Positions 7,001 through 14,769 of a DNA stretch of 16,248 nucleotides are shown one piece after another. Position 1 is the stretch's first letter. Each line of letters opens with the position of its first letter. The position numbers were made by a program, and so were the translations under genes. The notes under the pieces were generated by a model, which saw only the letters and a list, made by a program, of their open reading frames with translations, did not search any database and had not been told where the DNA came from. Source of the DNA: Fidelibacterota bacterium (GTDB taxonomy: Bacteria > Marinisomatota > Marinisomatia > SCGC-AAA003-L08 > TMED6); the NCBI GenBank assembly GCA_002710085.1, contig PAOX01000030.1, positions 1 to 16,248 on the forward strand. The letters are read 5' to 3'.

Positions 7001-8154
7001 TATACTTAATTCATACATATTTTGATATAAATATTTTACAATATGTCACTTTTAGAGCAGCAGGTGCTGCAATTACGGCATTGTTAATAAGCTTCCTCCT
7101 GGGGCCCAAAATCATCCGCACACTCCAAATTCACCAAATAGGTGAAATGATTAGAAAAAATGGGCCTCATACTCACTACCTCAAAGAAGGTACTCCAACA
7201 ATGGGAGGGATAATTATGATTTTATCAATTATCCTTCCCTCTATCCTTTGGAGTAGGCTTGATAATGTATATTCATGGATTATTATTATTTCAACTTTAT
7301 TTATGGGTTTTATTGGCTTTATAGATGATTATTTAAAGATAGTTAAAAAGCTATCAAAAGGCTTAATCGCACGATATAAGTTAATTGCACAAGTTTTAAC
7401 AGGAATTTTTGTTGCTTTTATGATTTTAAATTATGTGGAAACGCCTAAAATATTTATAGACCATAATAATGATTATATTCAAGATATATCTGATACTAGT
7501 ATATCTATACCATTTATGGCTTCAAATTCTAAATCAGACAATGCTATAAATGGGTTCTTAGAATTACCTCAGTGGCTTTATGTTATTTTGGTTATTGTAG
7601 TAATTACTGCTACTTCTAACGCGGTTAATTTAACTGATGGATTAGATGGTTTGGCAACAGGATTATCTGCTATTTCAATATTAGCAATGGGGATAATAGC
7701 GTATGCATCAGGACGTGTAGATTTTAGTGATTATTTAAATATATTATTTCTCAAAGGTTCAGATGAGCTCTTGGTATTTTCATTTGCTGCAATCGGAGCT
7801 TGTTTAGGTTTTTTATGGTATAATTCAAATCCAGCAAGTGTTTTTATGGGGGATACAGGTAGCTTAGCACTTGGTACAGTTTTAGGGACTTTAGCAGTTT
7901 TATTAAGAAAAGAAATTTTATTAATAATTATTGGTGGTTTATTTGTTCTTGAATCCTTATCCGTAATTATTCAAGTGGTTTATTTTAGATATACTAAAAA
8001 TAAGTATGGTGAAGGAAAAAGATTTTTTTTAATGGCCCCTATTCACCACCATTTTGAAGTACAAGGTTTAAAGGAATCTAAAATCGTAATCAGATTTTGG
8101 ATTATCGGTATTCTTTTAGCATTATTTTCACTTACTACATTCAAATTACAATAA
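6997..8154 (+). CDS. mraY: Phospho-N-acetylmuramoyl-pentapeptide transferase MraY
   Basis: MraY is an integral membrane enzyme that transfers phospho-MurNAc-pentapeptide to undecaprenyl phosphate, forming lipid I. The 385 residues contain about ten hydrophobic segments and all signature motifs: GTPTMGG near residue 70, IDDY at 109-112 with the Asp pair 110/111, NLTDGLDGL at 211-219, GDTGS at 285-289 and HHH at 350-352. It is about 25 residues longer than the E. coli enzyme. The extra length lies in an extracytoplasmic-looking loop around residues 145-190, rich in Asp, Ser and Ile; Bacteroidota enzymes also tend to be longer. It starts on the murF stop (ATGA) and ends at murD as TAATG. Codons about 33-87 use far more G/C-ending codons than the rest of the window, and their mRNA can pair extensively. 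Confidence 0.97.
   Translation: MIYLIHTYFDINILQYVTFRAAGAAITALLISFLLGPKIIRTLQIHQIGEMIRKNGPHTHYLKEGTPTMGGIIMILSIILPSILWSRLDNVYSWIIIISTLFMGFIGFIDDYLKIVKKLSKGLIARYKLIAQVLTGIFVAFMILNYVETPKIFIDHNNDYIQDISDTSISIPFMASNSKSDNAINGFLELPQWLYVILVIVVITATSNAVNLTDGLDGLATGLSAISILAMGIIAYASGRVDFSDYLNILFLKGSDELLVFSFAAIGACLGFLWYNSNPASVFMGDTGSLALGTVLGTLAVLLRKEILLIIIGGLFVLESLSVIIQVVYFRYTKNKYGEGKRFFLMAPIHHHFEVQGLKESKIVIRFWIIGILLALFSLTTFKLQ
7100..7255 (+). other. Candidate structured RNA segment within the mraY coding sequence
   Basis: Four sets of complementary segments lie within 156 nt of the mraY message. Helix 1: 7100-7108 with 7161-7169 (nine pairs, one G.U). A small hairpin inside it: 7130-7135 with 7141-7146 (six pairs, AAATA loop). 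Helix 2: 7191-7198 with 7248-7255 (eight perfect pairs). It encloses helix 3: 7203-7214 with 7228-7239 (twelve pairs, one G.U), which can continue by four more pairs (7217-7220 with 7224-7227). An upstream copy of ACTCCAAA at 7122-7129 could instead pair with 7247-7254, so alternative folds exist. The pairing was found by eye. Part may reflect the codons of conserved Gly-Pro and TPTMGG residues, so function is unproven. Confidence 0.35.
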
Positions 8155-9470
8155 TGAACAATTTTTTACCTATACATAATAAAAAGATTGGCATTTTAGG
8201 AGCAGCTAGAAGTGGCTTAGCAGCAGCGCAGCTTGCTAATAATTTAGGGGCAGATGTTTTTGTTAGTGATATTAACAATTTATCCGATATTAAAATTGAT
8301 GGGGTAGAATGTGAGTTTGGTAAACATTCTGATAGAATTTTAGATTCTGATTTAGTTATTAAAAGCCCAGGAATTAAGAATGATTCAAAAATAATACAAA
8401 AAATTAACAAAGTATCTATTCCCATAGTAAGTGAAATAGAATTTGCTAGTTGGTTTACAAATGGATTTATTATTGCATTAACTGGAACAAATGGAAAGAC
8501 AACCACAGTTGAATTAATTAATTCAATTTTAAAAGACAATGGGTTTGTCTCATTTTTAGGCGGTAATATAGGGGTTCCTTTTTCTACTAATGTTTTAACA
8601 GAAATTCATAGTAACAATGATGATAATCTATTCCATGTACTAGAAGTTAGCAGTTTTCAATTAGATGACATTAAATATTTTAAACCTAACATATCAATCA
8701 TATTAAACATTTCTCCTGATCATATAGATTATCATAAAAATTTTAATAATTATTTGAATGCAAAATTAAAGATAACCATGAATCAAGATAGTAGTTGTTA
8801 TGCGATTATAAATGAAAATCAAATATCTGCTATTCATCAAAAATCTCAAGCAAAAGAAGTAAAATTCAAGGTATCAGATAATTCTTTCTTTTTAAAAGGA
8901 GAAAAAATTGAATTAGACATATTTCAGTCACCCTTAAAAGGTAAACACAATTATGAAAATATTTTATCTGCATTTATAGCATGCACATTATGTGGCTTAG
9001 AAAATAAATCAATTATTGATAGTATAAATATATTTGATTCTTTACCTCATCGATTAGAAGAAGTGTATTCTAAAGTAGAGTCTAGAATTTACAATGATTC
9101 TAAAGCGACAAATTTACATGCTACTTGCGCTGCAATTGATGCTATTGAATCAAATATTATATTGATATTAGGTGGAATTGATAAAAACAAATCAGATTTT
9201 AGTGTCTTAAAAACATATAAAAATAAAATTCAAAAAATTGTTTTATATGGTGAATCTAGAGAGTTTATTAATCAACAATTAGCTAGTTATTTCGATGTTT
9301 ATTCATATCAAAAATTTGACAAAGCTGTATATAAGTCTATACAACTTTCAAATAGTAGTAATAATATTTTGTTATCACCTGCTTGTGCAAGTTTTGATCA
9401 ATTTAAAAATTATGAAGAAAGAGGAAATTATTTTAAAGAAATAGTTTTTAATTATTATGAAAAAAATTAA
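8154..9470 (+). CDS. murD: UDP-MurNAc-L-Ala:D-glutamate ligase MurD
   Basis: A cytoplasmic Mur ligase that adds D-Glu, the second stem-peptide residue. From ATG 8154 the protein has 438 residues, close to the family norm. It shows the N-terminal nucleotide-sugar fold KIGILGAARSG (11-21), the ATP loop GTNGKTTT from residue 111, LNISPDHIDYH in the central domain, HRLEE, NDSKATN at 314-320 and the C-terminal SPACASFDQF with a following RG. The frame is open further upstream to an ATG at 8097. The 19 extra residues lie entirely within mraY and precede the first conserved strand, so I chose 8154, which overlaps the mraY stop by 1 nt (TAATG). The end overlaps ftsW by 14 nt. Confidence 0.96.
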   Translation: MNNFLPIHNKKIGILGAARSGLAAAQLANNLGADVFVSDINNLSDIKIDGVECEFGKHSDRILDSDLVIKSPGIKNDSKIIQKINKVSIPIVSEIEFASWFTNGFIIALTGTNGKTTTVELINSILKDNGFVSFLGGNIGVPFSTNVLTEIHSNNDDNLFHVLEVSSFQLDDIKYFKPNISIILNISPDHIDYHKNFNNYLNAKLKITMNQDSSCYAIINENQISAIHQKSQAKEVKFKVSDNSFFLKGEKIELDIFQSPLKGKHNYENILSAFIACTLCGLENKSIIDSINIFDSLPHRLEEVYSKVESRIYNDSKATNLHATCAAIDAIESNIILILGGIDKNKSDFSVLKTYKNKIQKIVLYGESREFINQQLASYFDVYSYQKFDKAVYKSIQLSNSSNNILLSPACASFDQFKNYEERGNYFKEIVFNYYEKN

Positions 9471-10575
9471 TAACCATACTATTTTATTTTTTACAGTAAT
9501 AGCGATAGTGTTATTTGGTACGTTTTTAATGTATAGCGCCAGTAGTTCTTTTGCTTATTATAAATTTAATAAATCAGATACGTATTTTTTATCTAAACAT
9601 TTTATGTGGCTTTTTATTGGTTTTTCATATTTAATAATATTGCAATTTTTTAATTACAAAAAACTCAATCAATATTCAAAAATTATTTTATTTTTATCAT
9701 GGGTTATAATGTTAATTCCAATTATAATGAATATTGGAGAAAAATCAATTGATAGATGGCTTAGAATTGGTAGTTTTACATTACTAACCACATCCGATGC
9801 TGCAAAGTTAGGAATTATTATTTTTACTGCCTCTTTTATTGATAAATATCATCAACAGATTAATAATACAGAAACTCTATTAAAGCATTTATTGCCTTAT
9901 GTAGCTATTTCTATTGGCCTTATAGCATATCAGCCTGATTTAAGTACAACTATTCTGATATCTGTTATTTTCTTTTCTTTGTTATATATAGCAGGCTTAA
10001 ATAGACAAAATATTTTATCATTTTTGGGATTGACCATAACAGCATTTTTATTTTTATTGTACCGATTTCCTTATCAGTTGAAAAGATTATTATCTTGGGT
10101 TGGTGTTGGTGAAGTGAATGGCCAGTCTTCTAATTCAGTTTTAGCATTAGCAAATGGTGGAATTATAGGTAAAGGTATAGGGGAAAGCTCATTTAAGTAT
10201 AATGGTTTTATTCCTGAAGGACAAACCGATTTTATTTTAGCTATTATAGGTGAAGAACTTGGGTTCTTAGGAATCATAATTATTTTTTTATTATTTATCA
10301 TTTTATTATTTCAAGGTTTATCTATATCTAAAAATTGCTCAGATAGATTCTCTATGTTTTTAAGCCTAGGTTTAACTATAAATATTTTTTTATATCTTAT
10401 TATTAATTCAGCATATGTAGTTGGTCTTTTGCCAACCACAGGTCTCCCTATTCCTTTTATAAGTTATGGAGGTTCCCAAACAATTTTTAGTTTAATGTCT
10501 ATAGGTTTATTGATAAGTATTTCTAAAAGTAGTTATTCTAACATTAATCCAAAATATTATTATGATAGATCATAA
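9457..10575 (+). CDS. ftsW: Septal peptidoglycan glycosyltransferase FtsW (SEDS family)
   Basis: A polytopic membrane protein of 372 residues with about ten hydrophobic segments. It is the SEDS polymerase that, with FtsI, polymerises lipid II into septal glycan. Landmarks are MYSASSS near residue 25, DRWLRIG, YQPDLSTT, NGGIIGKGIG, PEGQTDFI with Asp258 at the position of the catalytic aspartate of FtsW/RodA, GEELGFLG and the C-terminal GLPIPFISYGGSQ. RodA is the related alternative, but the position among murD, murG and ftsI in a dcw cluster makes FtsW the natural call. The start overlaps murD by 14 nt and the end overlaps murG by 14 nt, both without Shine-Dalgarno sequences. Confidence 0.95.
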   Translation: MKKINNHTILFFTVIAIVLFGTFLMYSASSSFAYYKFNKSDTYFLSKHFMWLFIGFSYLIILQFFNYKKLNQYSKIILFLSWVIMLIPIIMNIGEKSIDRWLRIGSFTLLTTSDAAKLGIIIFTASFIDKYHQQINNTETLLKHLLPYVAISIGLIAYQPDLSTTILISVIFFSLLYIAGLNRQNILSFLGLTITAFLFLLYRFPYQLKRLLSWVGVGEVNGQSSNSVLALANGGIIGKGIGESSFKYNGFIPEGQTDFILAIIGEELGFLGIIIIFLLFIILLFQGLSISKNCSDRFSMFLSLGLTINIFLYLIINSAYVVGLLPTTGLPIPFISYGGSQTIFSLMSIGLLISISKSSYSNINPKYYYDRS

Positions 10576-11668
10576 AATAAATAATACAATATTAATTGCC
10601 GGAGGTGGAAGTGGAGGTCATTTATTTCCAGCTTTAGCAATTGGTGATGCATTGCATAATCAAGGATATAGTATAAAATATATAGGTTCACAATATGGTA
10701 TAGAATCTAAAATTTTACAGAAAATGAATAATGAATATTATTTATTAAATATTAGAGGTATACAAAGGACGTTATCCTTTAAAAATATTATTAATAATTT
10801 ATTATTCCCTATTCGTTTTTTAATCTCATATTTAATTACAAAAAGAATTTTAAAAAAATTAAATCCAATGGTTGTTATTGGTACTGGAGGCTATGCATCT
10901 GGATTGCCTTTACTTGCTTCTATTAGAATGAATATTAAAACATTAATTCATGAACAGAATTCTTATCCTGGCTTAACAACAAGAAAATTATCTAATAAAG
11001 TTGATTCAGTTTGTATTACAACTTTAGAGGCAAAAAAGCATTTAAAAGGCAATATAGTTTTAACTGGTATGCCTATTCGAAATAATTTGATAAAAATCAA
11101 CAAATCAGATGCATGCATAAAACTTGGATTATCATCTAATAAAAAAACAATTTTTGTTGTTGGTGGTAGCCAAGGCTCAGAAGCCTTTAATCAATATTTT
11201 AAAAAAAATTATGAATTTTACATTAAAAACGATATCCAGCTTATTTGGCAGTGTGGTTATAAAAACTTATCTAGATATAAAAAGATAGTGAATCATAAAA
11301 ATATTTTAATAAAAGATTTTTTTGATAATATAGATCATGCTTATTGTGCTGCTGATATTATTATATCTAGAGCTGGAGCTGTAGCTGTTAATGAAATTTC
11401 ATTTATGGAAAAAGCAATGATATTAGTTCCATTGCCATCTTCAGCAGCAAACCATCAATTTCATAATGCAAAATTTTTTAAAGATAATAATGCAGCATTA
11501 ATGATAGAAGAAAAAAAATTAACAGGCAATATAATTGAAGATTCAATTTTAAAGTTATTTAAAAACAAAAATAAATTACAATTAATGGGCTTGAATGCAA
11601 GTAATTTGATTATAAAAGATGCAAAAGAAAAAATTATAGACCAAGTAACTAGATTATTAAAAATATGA
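10562..11668 (+). CDS. murG: UDP-GlcNAc:lipid I GlcNAc transferase MurG
   Basis: MurG is a GT-B fold (GT28) glycosyltransferase on the inner face of the cytoplasmic membrane. It adds GlcNAc to lipid I to produce lipid II. The 368 residues include the N-terminal glycine-rich loop GGGSGGHLFPALAI (14-27), GTGGYASGLPLLA, HEQNSYPG, the second glycine-rich loop GGSQGSEAFN, and the UDP-GlcNAc-binding region ISRAGAVAVNEI followed by PLPSSAANHQFHNA. These are the standard MurG landmarks, in order. The ATG at 10562 lies in the last 14 nt of ftsW. The stop overlaps the murC start as ATGA. Confidence 0.96.
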   Translation: MIDHKINNTILIAGGGSGGHLFPALAIGDALHNQGYSIKYIGSQYGIESKILQKMNNEYYLLNIRGIQRTLSFKNIINNLLFPIRFLISYLITKRILKKLNPMVVIGTGGYASGLPLLASIRMNIKTLIHEQNSYPGLTTRKLSNKVDSVCITTLEAKKHLKGNIVLTGMPIRNNLIKINKSDACIKLGLSSNKKTIFVVGGSQGSEAFNQYFKKNYEFYIKNDIQLIWQCGYKNLSRYKKIVNHKNILIKDFFDNIDHAYCAADIIISRAGAVAVNEISFMEKAMILVPLPSSAANHQFHNAKFFKDNNAALMIEEKKLTGNIIEDSILKLFKNKNKLQLMGLNASNLIIKDAKEKIIDQVTRLLKI

Positions 11669-13041
11669 TAAAAGAAAATAATAAAATTATTCATTTTATT
11701 GGAGTTGGTGGTATTGGTATGAGTGGAATTGCAGAGTTTTTGCATTTTCAAGGGTTTCAAATATCAGGTTCTGATTTAATTAAATCAGATAGAACAGATT
11801 ATTTATCAAATTTAGGTATCGAAATAAATATTGGCCATTCAGTGAAAAATATTAACAATCCAGATATAGTTGTTTATTCTTCGGCAGTTAAAATAGATAA
11901 TATTGAAATTTTAGAATCTAAAAACAAAAATATACCTGTAATTAAAAGAGCTGAAATGCTAGCAGAGTTATTAAAATTAAAAGAAATTAGTGTTGCTATA
12001 TCTGGAACTCATGGAAAAACTACTAGCTGTTCTATGTTAAGTTCTATATTAGTTGAAGCAGATTTAAAACCAACAGTAATTATTGGTGGAATAGTAAATA
12101 ATTTTGGTTCTAATACTTTATCAGGAGCTGGAGATGTTATAGTTGTTGAAGCAGATGAATTTGATCGTTCTTTTTTATCTTTACAACCTTCTATGAGTAT
12201 AATTAATAATTTAGATTTAGAGCATACAGATTGTTATGAAAATCTTGATGATATAAAAGATGCATTTATTAGCTTTGCTAATTCTTCTCAATTAAATGGT
12301 ATTACGGGTATTTGTATTGATGATGATAATGTTAAAGATATTATTAGCAAATTGAAACGTCCTTATAGAACATATGGTACTGCATCTGATGCAAGTATTA
12401 GAGCTAAAAATATTGAATTTTCAGGTTTCAATTCATCATTTAAGCTTTTTAAAAACAATAAATTTCTTTCCAATATTAACTTAAGAGTTCCAGGAAAACA
12501 TAATATTCAAAATAGCTTAGCAGCCATTACAATTGCTTTAGAATTAAATATTAATATTGATAAGATAAAAATTGGATTACAAAAATATAACGGTGTCAAA
12601 AGAAGGTTAGAAGTAAAACATGAATTAAAAAATGGAACAATTTTAATTGATGATTATGCGCATCATCCTACGGAGGTAGAAGCGTCCATATCAGCAATAA
12701 AAAAATCTTTTAAAAATAGAATTATAACTATTTTTCAACCACATTTATATTCAAGAACATATAATTTTTATCAGGATTTTGCTAAAGCATTATCATTGAG
12801 TGATGTATCTATATTACTTGATATTTATCCTTCTAGAGAAAAGCCTATTAAGAATGTGAACAGTGAACTTATATACAATGAGATGCTGAAGTTGGGTTAT
12901 GATAATATTTTATTAAATAAGGATTTATCTCTTATACCTAAAATGATTCAAGATATACATGAAGATGGAGATATTATAATCACTATGGGAGCTGGCGATA
13001 TCTATAAACAAAATAATATAATTTTTGAGGCTTTATCATAA
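11665..13041 (+). CDS. murC: UDP-MurNAc:L-alanine ligase MurC
   Basis: MurC is the first Mur ligase, attaching L-Ala to UDP-MurNAc with ATP in the cytoplasm. The 458 residues show the N-terminal Rossmann-like motif HFIGVGGIGMSGIAE (10-24), the SDLIKSD segment, the ATP loop GTHGKTT at 114-120 (His in the loop is typical of MurC), EADEFDRSF, NLDLEHTD, DDYAHHPTE at 329-337 and QPHLYSRTYNF. All match full-length MurC. Mpl is a related muropeptide ligase, but the strong MurC landmarks and the site between murG and murB argue against it. It shares ATGA with murG and TAATG with murB. Neither junction has spare intergenic bases. Confidence 0.96.
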   Translation: MIKENNKIIHFIGVGGIGMSGIAEFLHFQGFQISGSDLIKSDRTDYLSNLGIEINIGHSVKNINNPDIVVYSSAVKIDNIEILESKNKNIPVIKRAEMLAELLKLKEISVAISGTHGKTTSCSMLSSILVEADLKPTVIIGGIVNNFGSNTLSGAGDVIVVEADEFDRSFLSLQPSMSIINNLDLEHTDCYENLDDIKDAFISFANSSQLNGITGICIDDDNVKDIISKLKRPYRTYGTASDASIRAKNIEFSGFNSSFKLFKNNKFLSNINLRVPGKHNIQNSLAAITIALELNINIDKIKIGLQKYNGVKRRLEVKHELKNGTILIDDYAHHPTEVEASISAIKKSFKNRIITIFQPHLYSRTYNFYQDFAKALSLSDVSILLDIYPSREKPIKNVNSELIYNEMLKLGYDNILLNKDLSLIPKMIQDIHEDGDIIITMGAGDIYKQNNIIFEALS

Positions 13042-13976
13042 TGTTAGATATTACTAAAAATGAAATTTGCGATTTATTAAAATCAAAAGTTTTAATAGAT
13101 GAGCCACTTAAAAAACATACTACTTTTGGAGTTGGGGGAGCAGCAGCTTTATTTATTTACCCATGTGATATAAGTGATTTAAAAGTTGTTTTAAAGTATT
13201 GTTCTGAAAATAATATTAAGACATTCTTTATGGGTTCGGGTTCTAATTTATTAGTTAGTGATAATGGTTTTGATGGAGTAGTAATTTGTCTAAGAAAATC
13301 ATTTAAAAACTTTGAATTCAATGATTCTTTAGAGGCAAAAATAGGCACAGGCGTGATGTTAGGTCATATTGTAAGAACTTTGACTAAAAATTCTGTTAAG
13401 GGTTTAGAAAGCTTAATTGGAGTGCCAGGAACTTTAGGGGGTGCATTAATAATGAATGCCGGAGCTTATGGAAGTGAAATTTCAAATTATTTAGTTAATA
13501 TTAGAAGTATATCGCTAGATGGCAAAGAAAAAATATATTATAAAAAAGATATAGATTTTTCTTATAGATACTCATCTATTCCTAGAGATGAGATTGTTGT
13601 AGAAGCTAATTTTAAGTTTAAAATTGGAGATTTAGATGAGATTAAAATTCAAAAAGAAAAAGCATCTCAATCTAGAAGATCAAATCAACCTTTACAATTT
13701 AGATCAGCTGGCAGTATTTTTAAAAACCCTAATACTAAAACTGCAGCAGGATATTTAATTGATCAAGCCAATTTAAAGGGAATGAAAATTGGAGATGCAG
13801 AAATTTCCAAGAAACATGCTAATTTTATTGTTAATCACGGAAACGCTTCTTCAGATAATATTTTACAATTAATTAAAATCATTAAAAAGGAAGTCTTAAG
13901 TAAATTTAAAATTAATCTAGAATTAGAAGTGAAGCTGATGGGTTTTAATAGTTCTGAATTAAAAGGAGTAGCATGA
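13041..13976 (+). CDS. murB: UDP-N-acetylenolpyruvoylglucosamine reductase MurB
   Basis: An FAD-dependent cytoplasmic reductase that uses NADPH to turn UDP-GlcNAc-enolpyruvate into UDP-MurNAc. The 311 residues contain HTTFGVGG (26-33), the FAD-binding MGSGSNLLVSDNGFDG (64-79), SLIGVPGTLGGALIMNAGAYG (124-144), YRYSS with Arg176, SAGSIFKNP with the proton-donor Ser225 and the C-terminal Glu296 (ELEVKLMG). The length and lack of the extra loop of the E. coli enzyme fit a type II MurB. A GAGG at 13027-13030, 10 nt before the ATG, may act as a weak Shine-Dalgarno sequence. The start overlaps the murC stop by 1 nt and the end is ATGA with ftsQ. No ddl follows, unlike many proteobacterial clusters. 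Confidence 0.96.
   Translation: MLDITKNEICDLLKSKVLIDEPLKKHTTFGVGGAAALFIYPCDISDLKVVLKYCSENNIKTFFMGSGSNLLVSDNGFDGVVICLRKSFKNFEFNDSLEAKIGTGVMLGHIVRTLTKNSVKGLESLIGVPGTLGGALIMNAGAYGSEISNYLVNIRSISLDGKEKIYYKKDIDFSYRYSSIPRDEIVVEANFKFKIGDLDEIKIQKEKASQSRRSNQPLQFRSAGSIFKNPNTKTAAGYLIDQANLKGMKIGDAEISKKHANFIVNHGNASSDNILQLIKIIKKEVLSKFKINLELEVKLMGFNSSELKGVA
13963..13968 (+). promoter_or_regulatory. Shine-Dalgarno sequence for ftsQ
   Basis: AAGGAG lies 4 nt before the ftsQ ATG at 13973, inside the last codons of murB. The spacing is on the short side. It is one of only two strong purine-rich ribosome-binding sites in the window. Confidence 0.6.
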
Positions 13977-14764
13977 ATCAAAACTCCATTAGTTTAACAA
14001 TATCTATTTGTTTTATTCTATTAATTTCAACAGTTGTTATTTTTTATGTTAGCAATAAAAATTTAATAAAATTTAATAAAATTATTTTAGAGGGAAATAA
14101 TCATATTACAACAGATTTATTTTTTGAATTAATCAATTATGATATTGATAGTGTTGAGTTCTACAATCAAGATGAAATAGATTTTTGTTTATCTAAAATT
14201 GATCAAATTAAAAATTATGATATTGTAAAGAATATTTCGTTTTCTTACTCATTACCAGATAAAATAATTGTAAATATTAATGAGAAAAAGCCTATGTATA
14301 TAATCAATAATCAGATTGGTGATTTTGCAATGGATAGTCAAGGTCAAATATTGAGTACTAATTTTTTGAATGATGATATTCATAGAATTGAATTAGATTT
14401 TTCAGTTTATGAAATATATAAAGACATCAACAATTCTCATCAATTAAAAGATTTATTTTCTAACATTAATAATAACAAATTGAATAATAGCTATTTATTA
14501 AATGCTTTAGACATATTGAATTGGTTTAATAATATCCATTTTTCTAACAATATTAAATCTTTATCAATTCTAGAACATGAAATCAATATCAATTTAGAAA
14601 AAACAAAAATTACTTTTGAACATAAAGATTTAGATAATCAATTTGCTAGGCTAGAAAAGATTATTAATAATCAAACTTTTTTTGATACTCTAAATATTGT
14701 GCAAATTTCTGATTTAAGTGAAATCAATTTATCTTTTAATAATCAAATAATTTTAAAGAAATAA
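13973..14764 (+). CDS. ftsQ: Cell division protein FtsQ
   Basis: A bitopic membrane protein of 263 residues: short cytoplasmic start, one membrane helix (about 7-27), then an extracytoplasmic POTRA domain (about 31-103). The POTRA part includes FNKIILEGNNHITTDLFFELINYD and ends with SFSYSLPDKIIVNINEKKPMYII, matching the FtsQ/DivIB pattern. The C-terminal beta domain is poorly conserved but ends in a repeated hydrophobic/Asn-rich pattern as in FtsQ. FtsQ recruits FtsL-FtsB and the late divisome. The start is ATGA with murB, preceded by a clear AAGGAG. The gene lies directly before ftsA, the normal dcw position. Call by topology, POTRA pattern and context. Confidence 0.88.
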   Translation: MNQNSISLTISICFILLISTVVIFYVSNKNLIKFNKIILEGNNHITTDLFFELINYDIDSVEFYNQDEIDFCLSKIDQIKNYDIVKNISFSYSLPDKIIVNINEKKPMYIINNQIGDFAMDSQGQILSTNFLNDDIHRIELDFSVYEIYKDINNSHQLKDLFSNINNNKLNNSYLLNALDILNWFNNIHFSNNIKSLSILEHEININLEKTKITFEHKDLDNQFARLEKIINNQTFFDTLNIVQISDLSEINLSFNNQIILKK

Positions 14765-14769
14765 ATAAT

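Noticed and set aside
8097..8153. Upstream in-frame ATG that would extend MurD by 19 residues
   Set aside because: The extension lies wholly within mraY, has no MurD similarity and would make a 58-nt overlap. The ATG at 8154 gives a TAATG junction like its neighbours and a normal family length.
8141..8539. A 132-codon reading frame on the - strand under murD
   Set aside because: It mirrors murD codons exactly (for example, the reverse of the ATP-loop region), with no independent promoter, start signal or domain.
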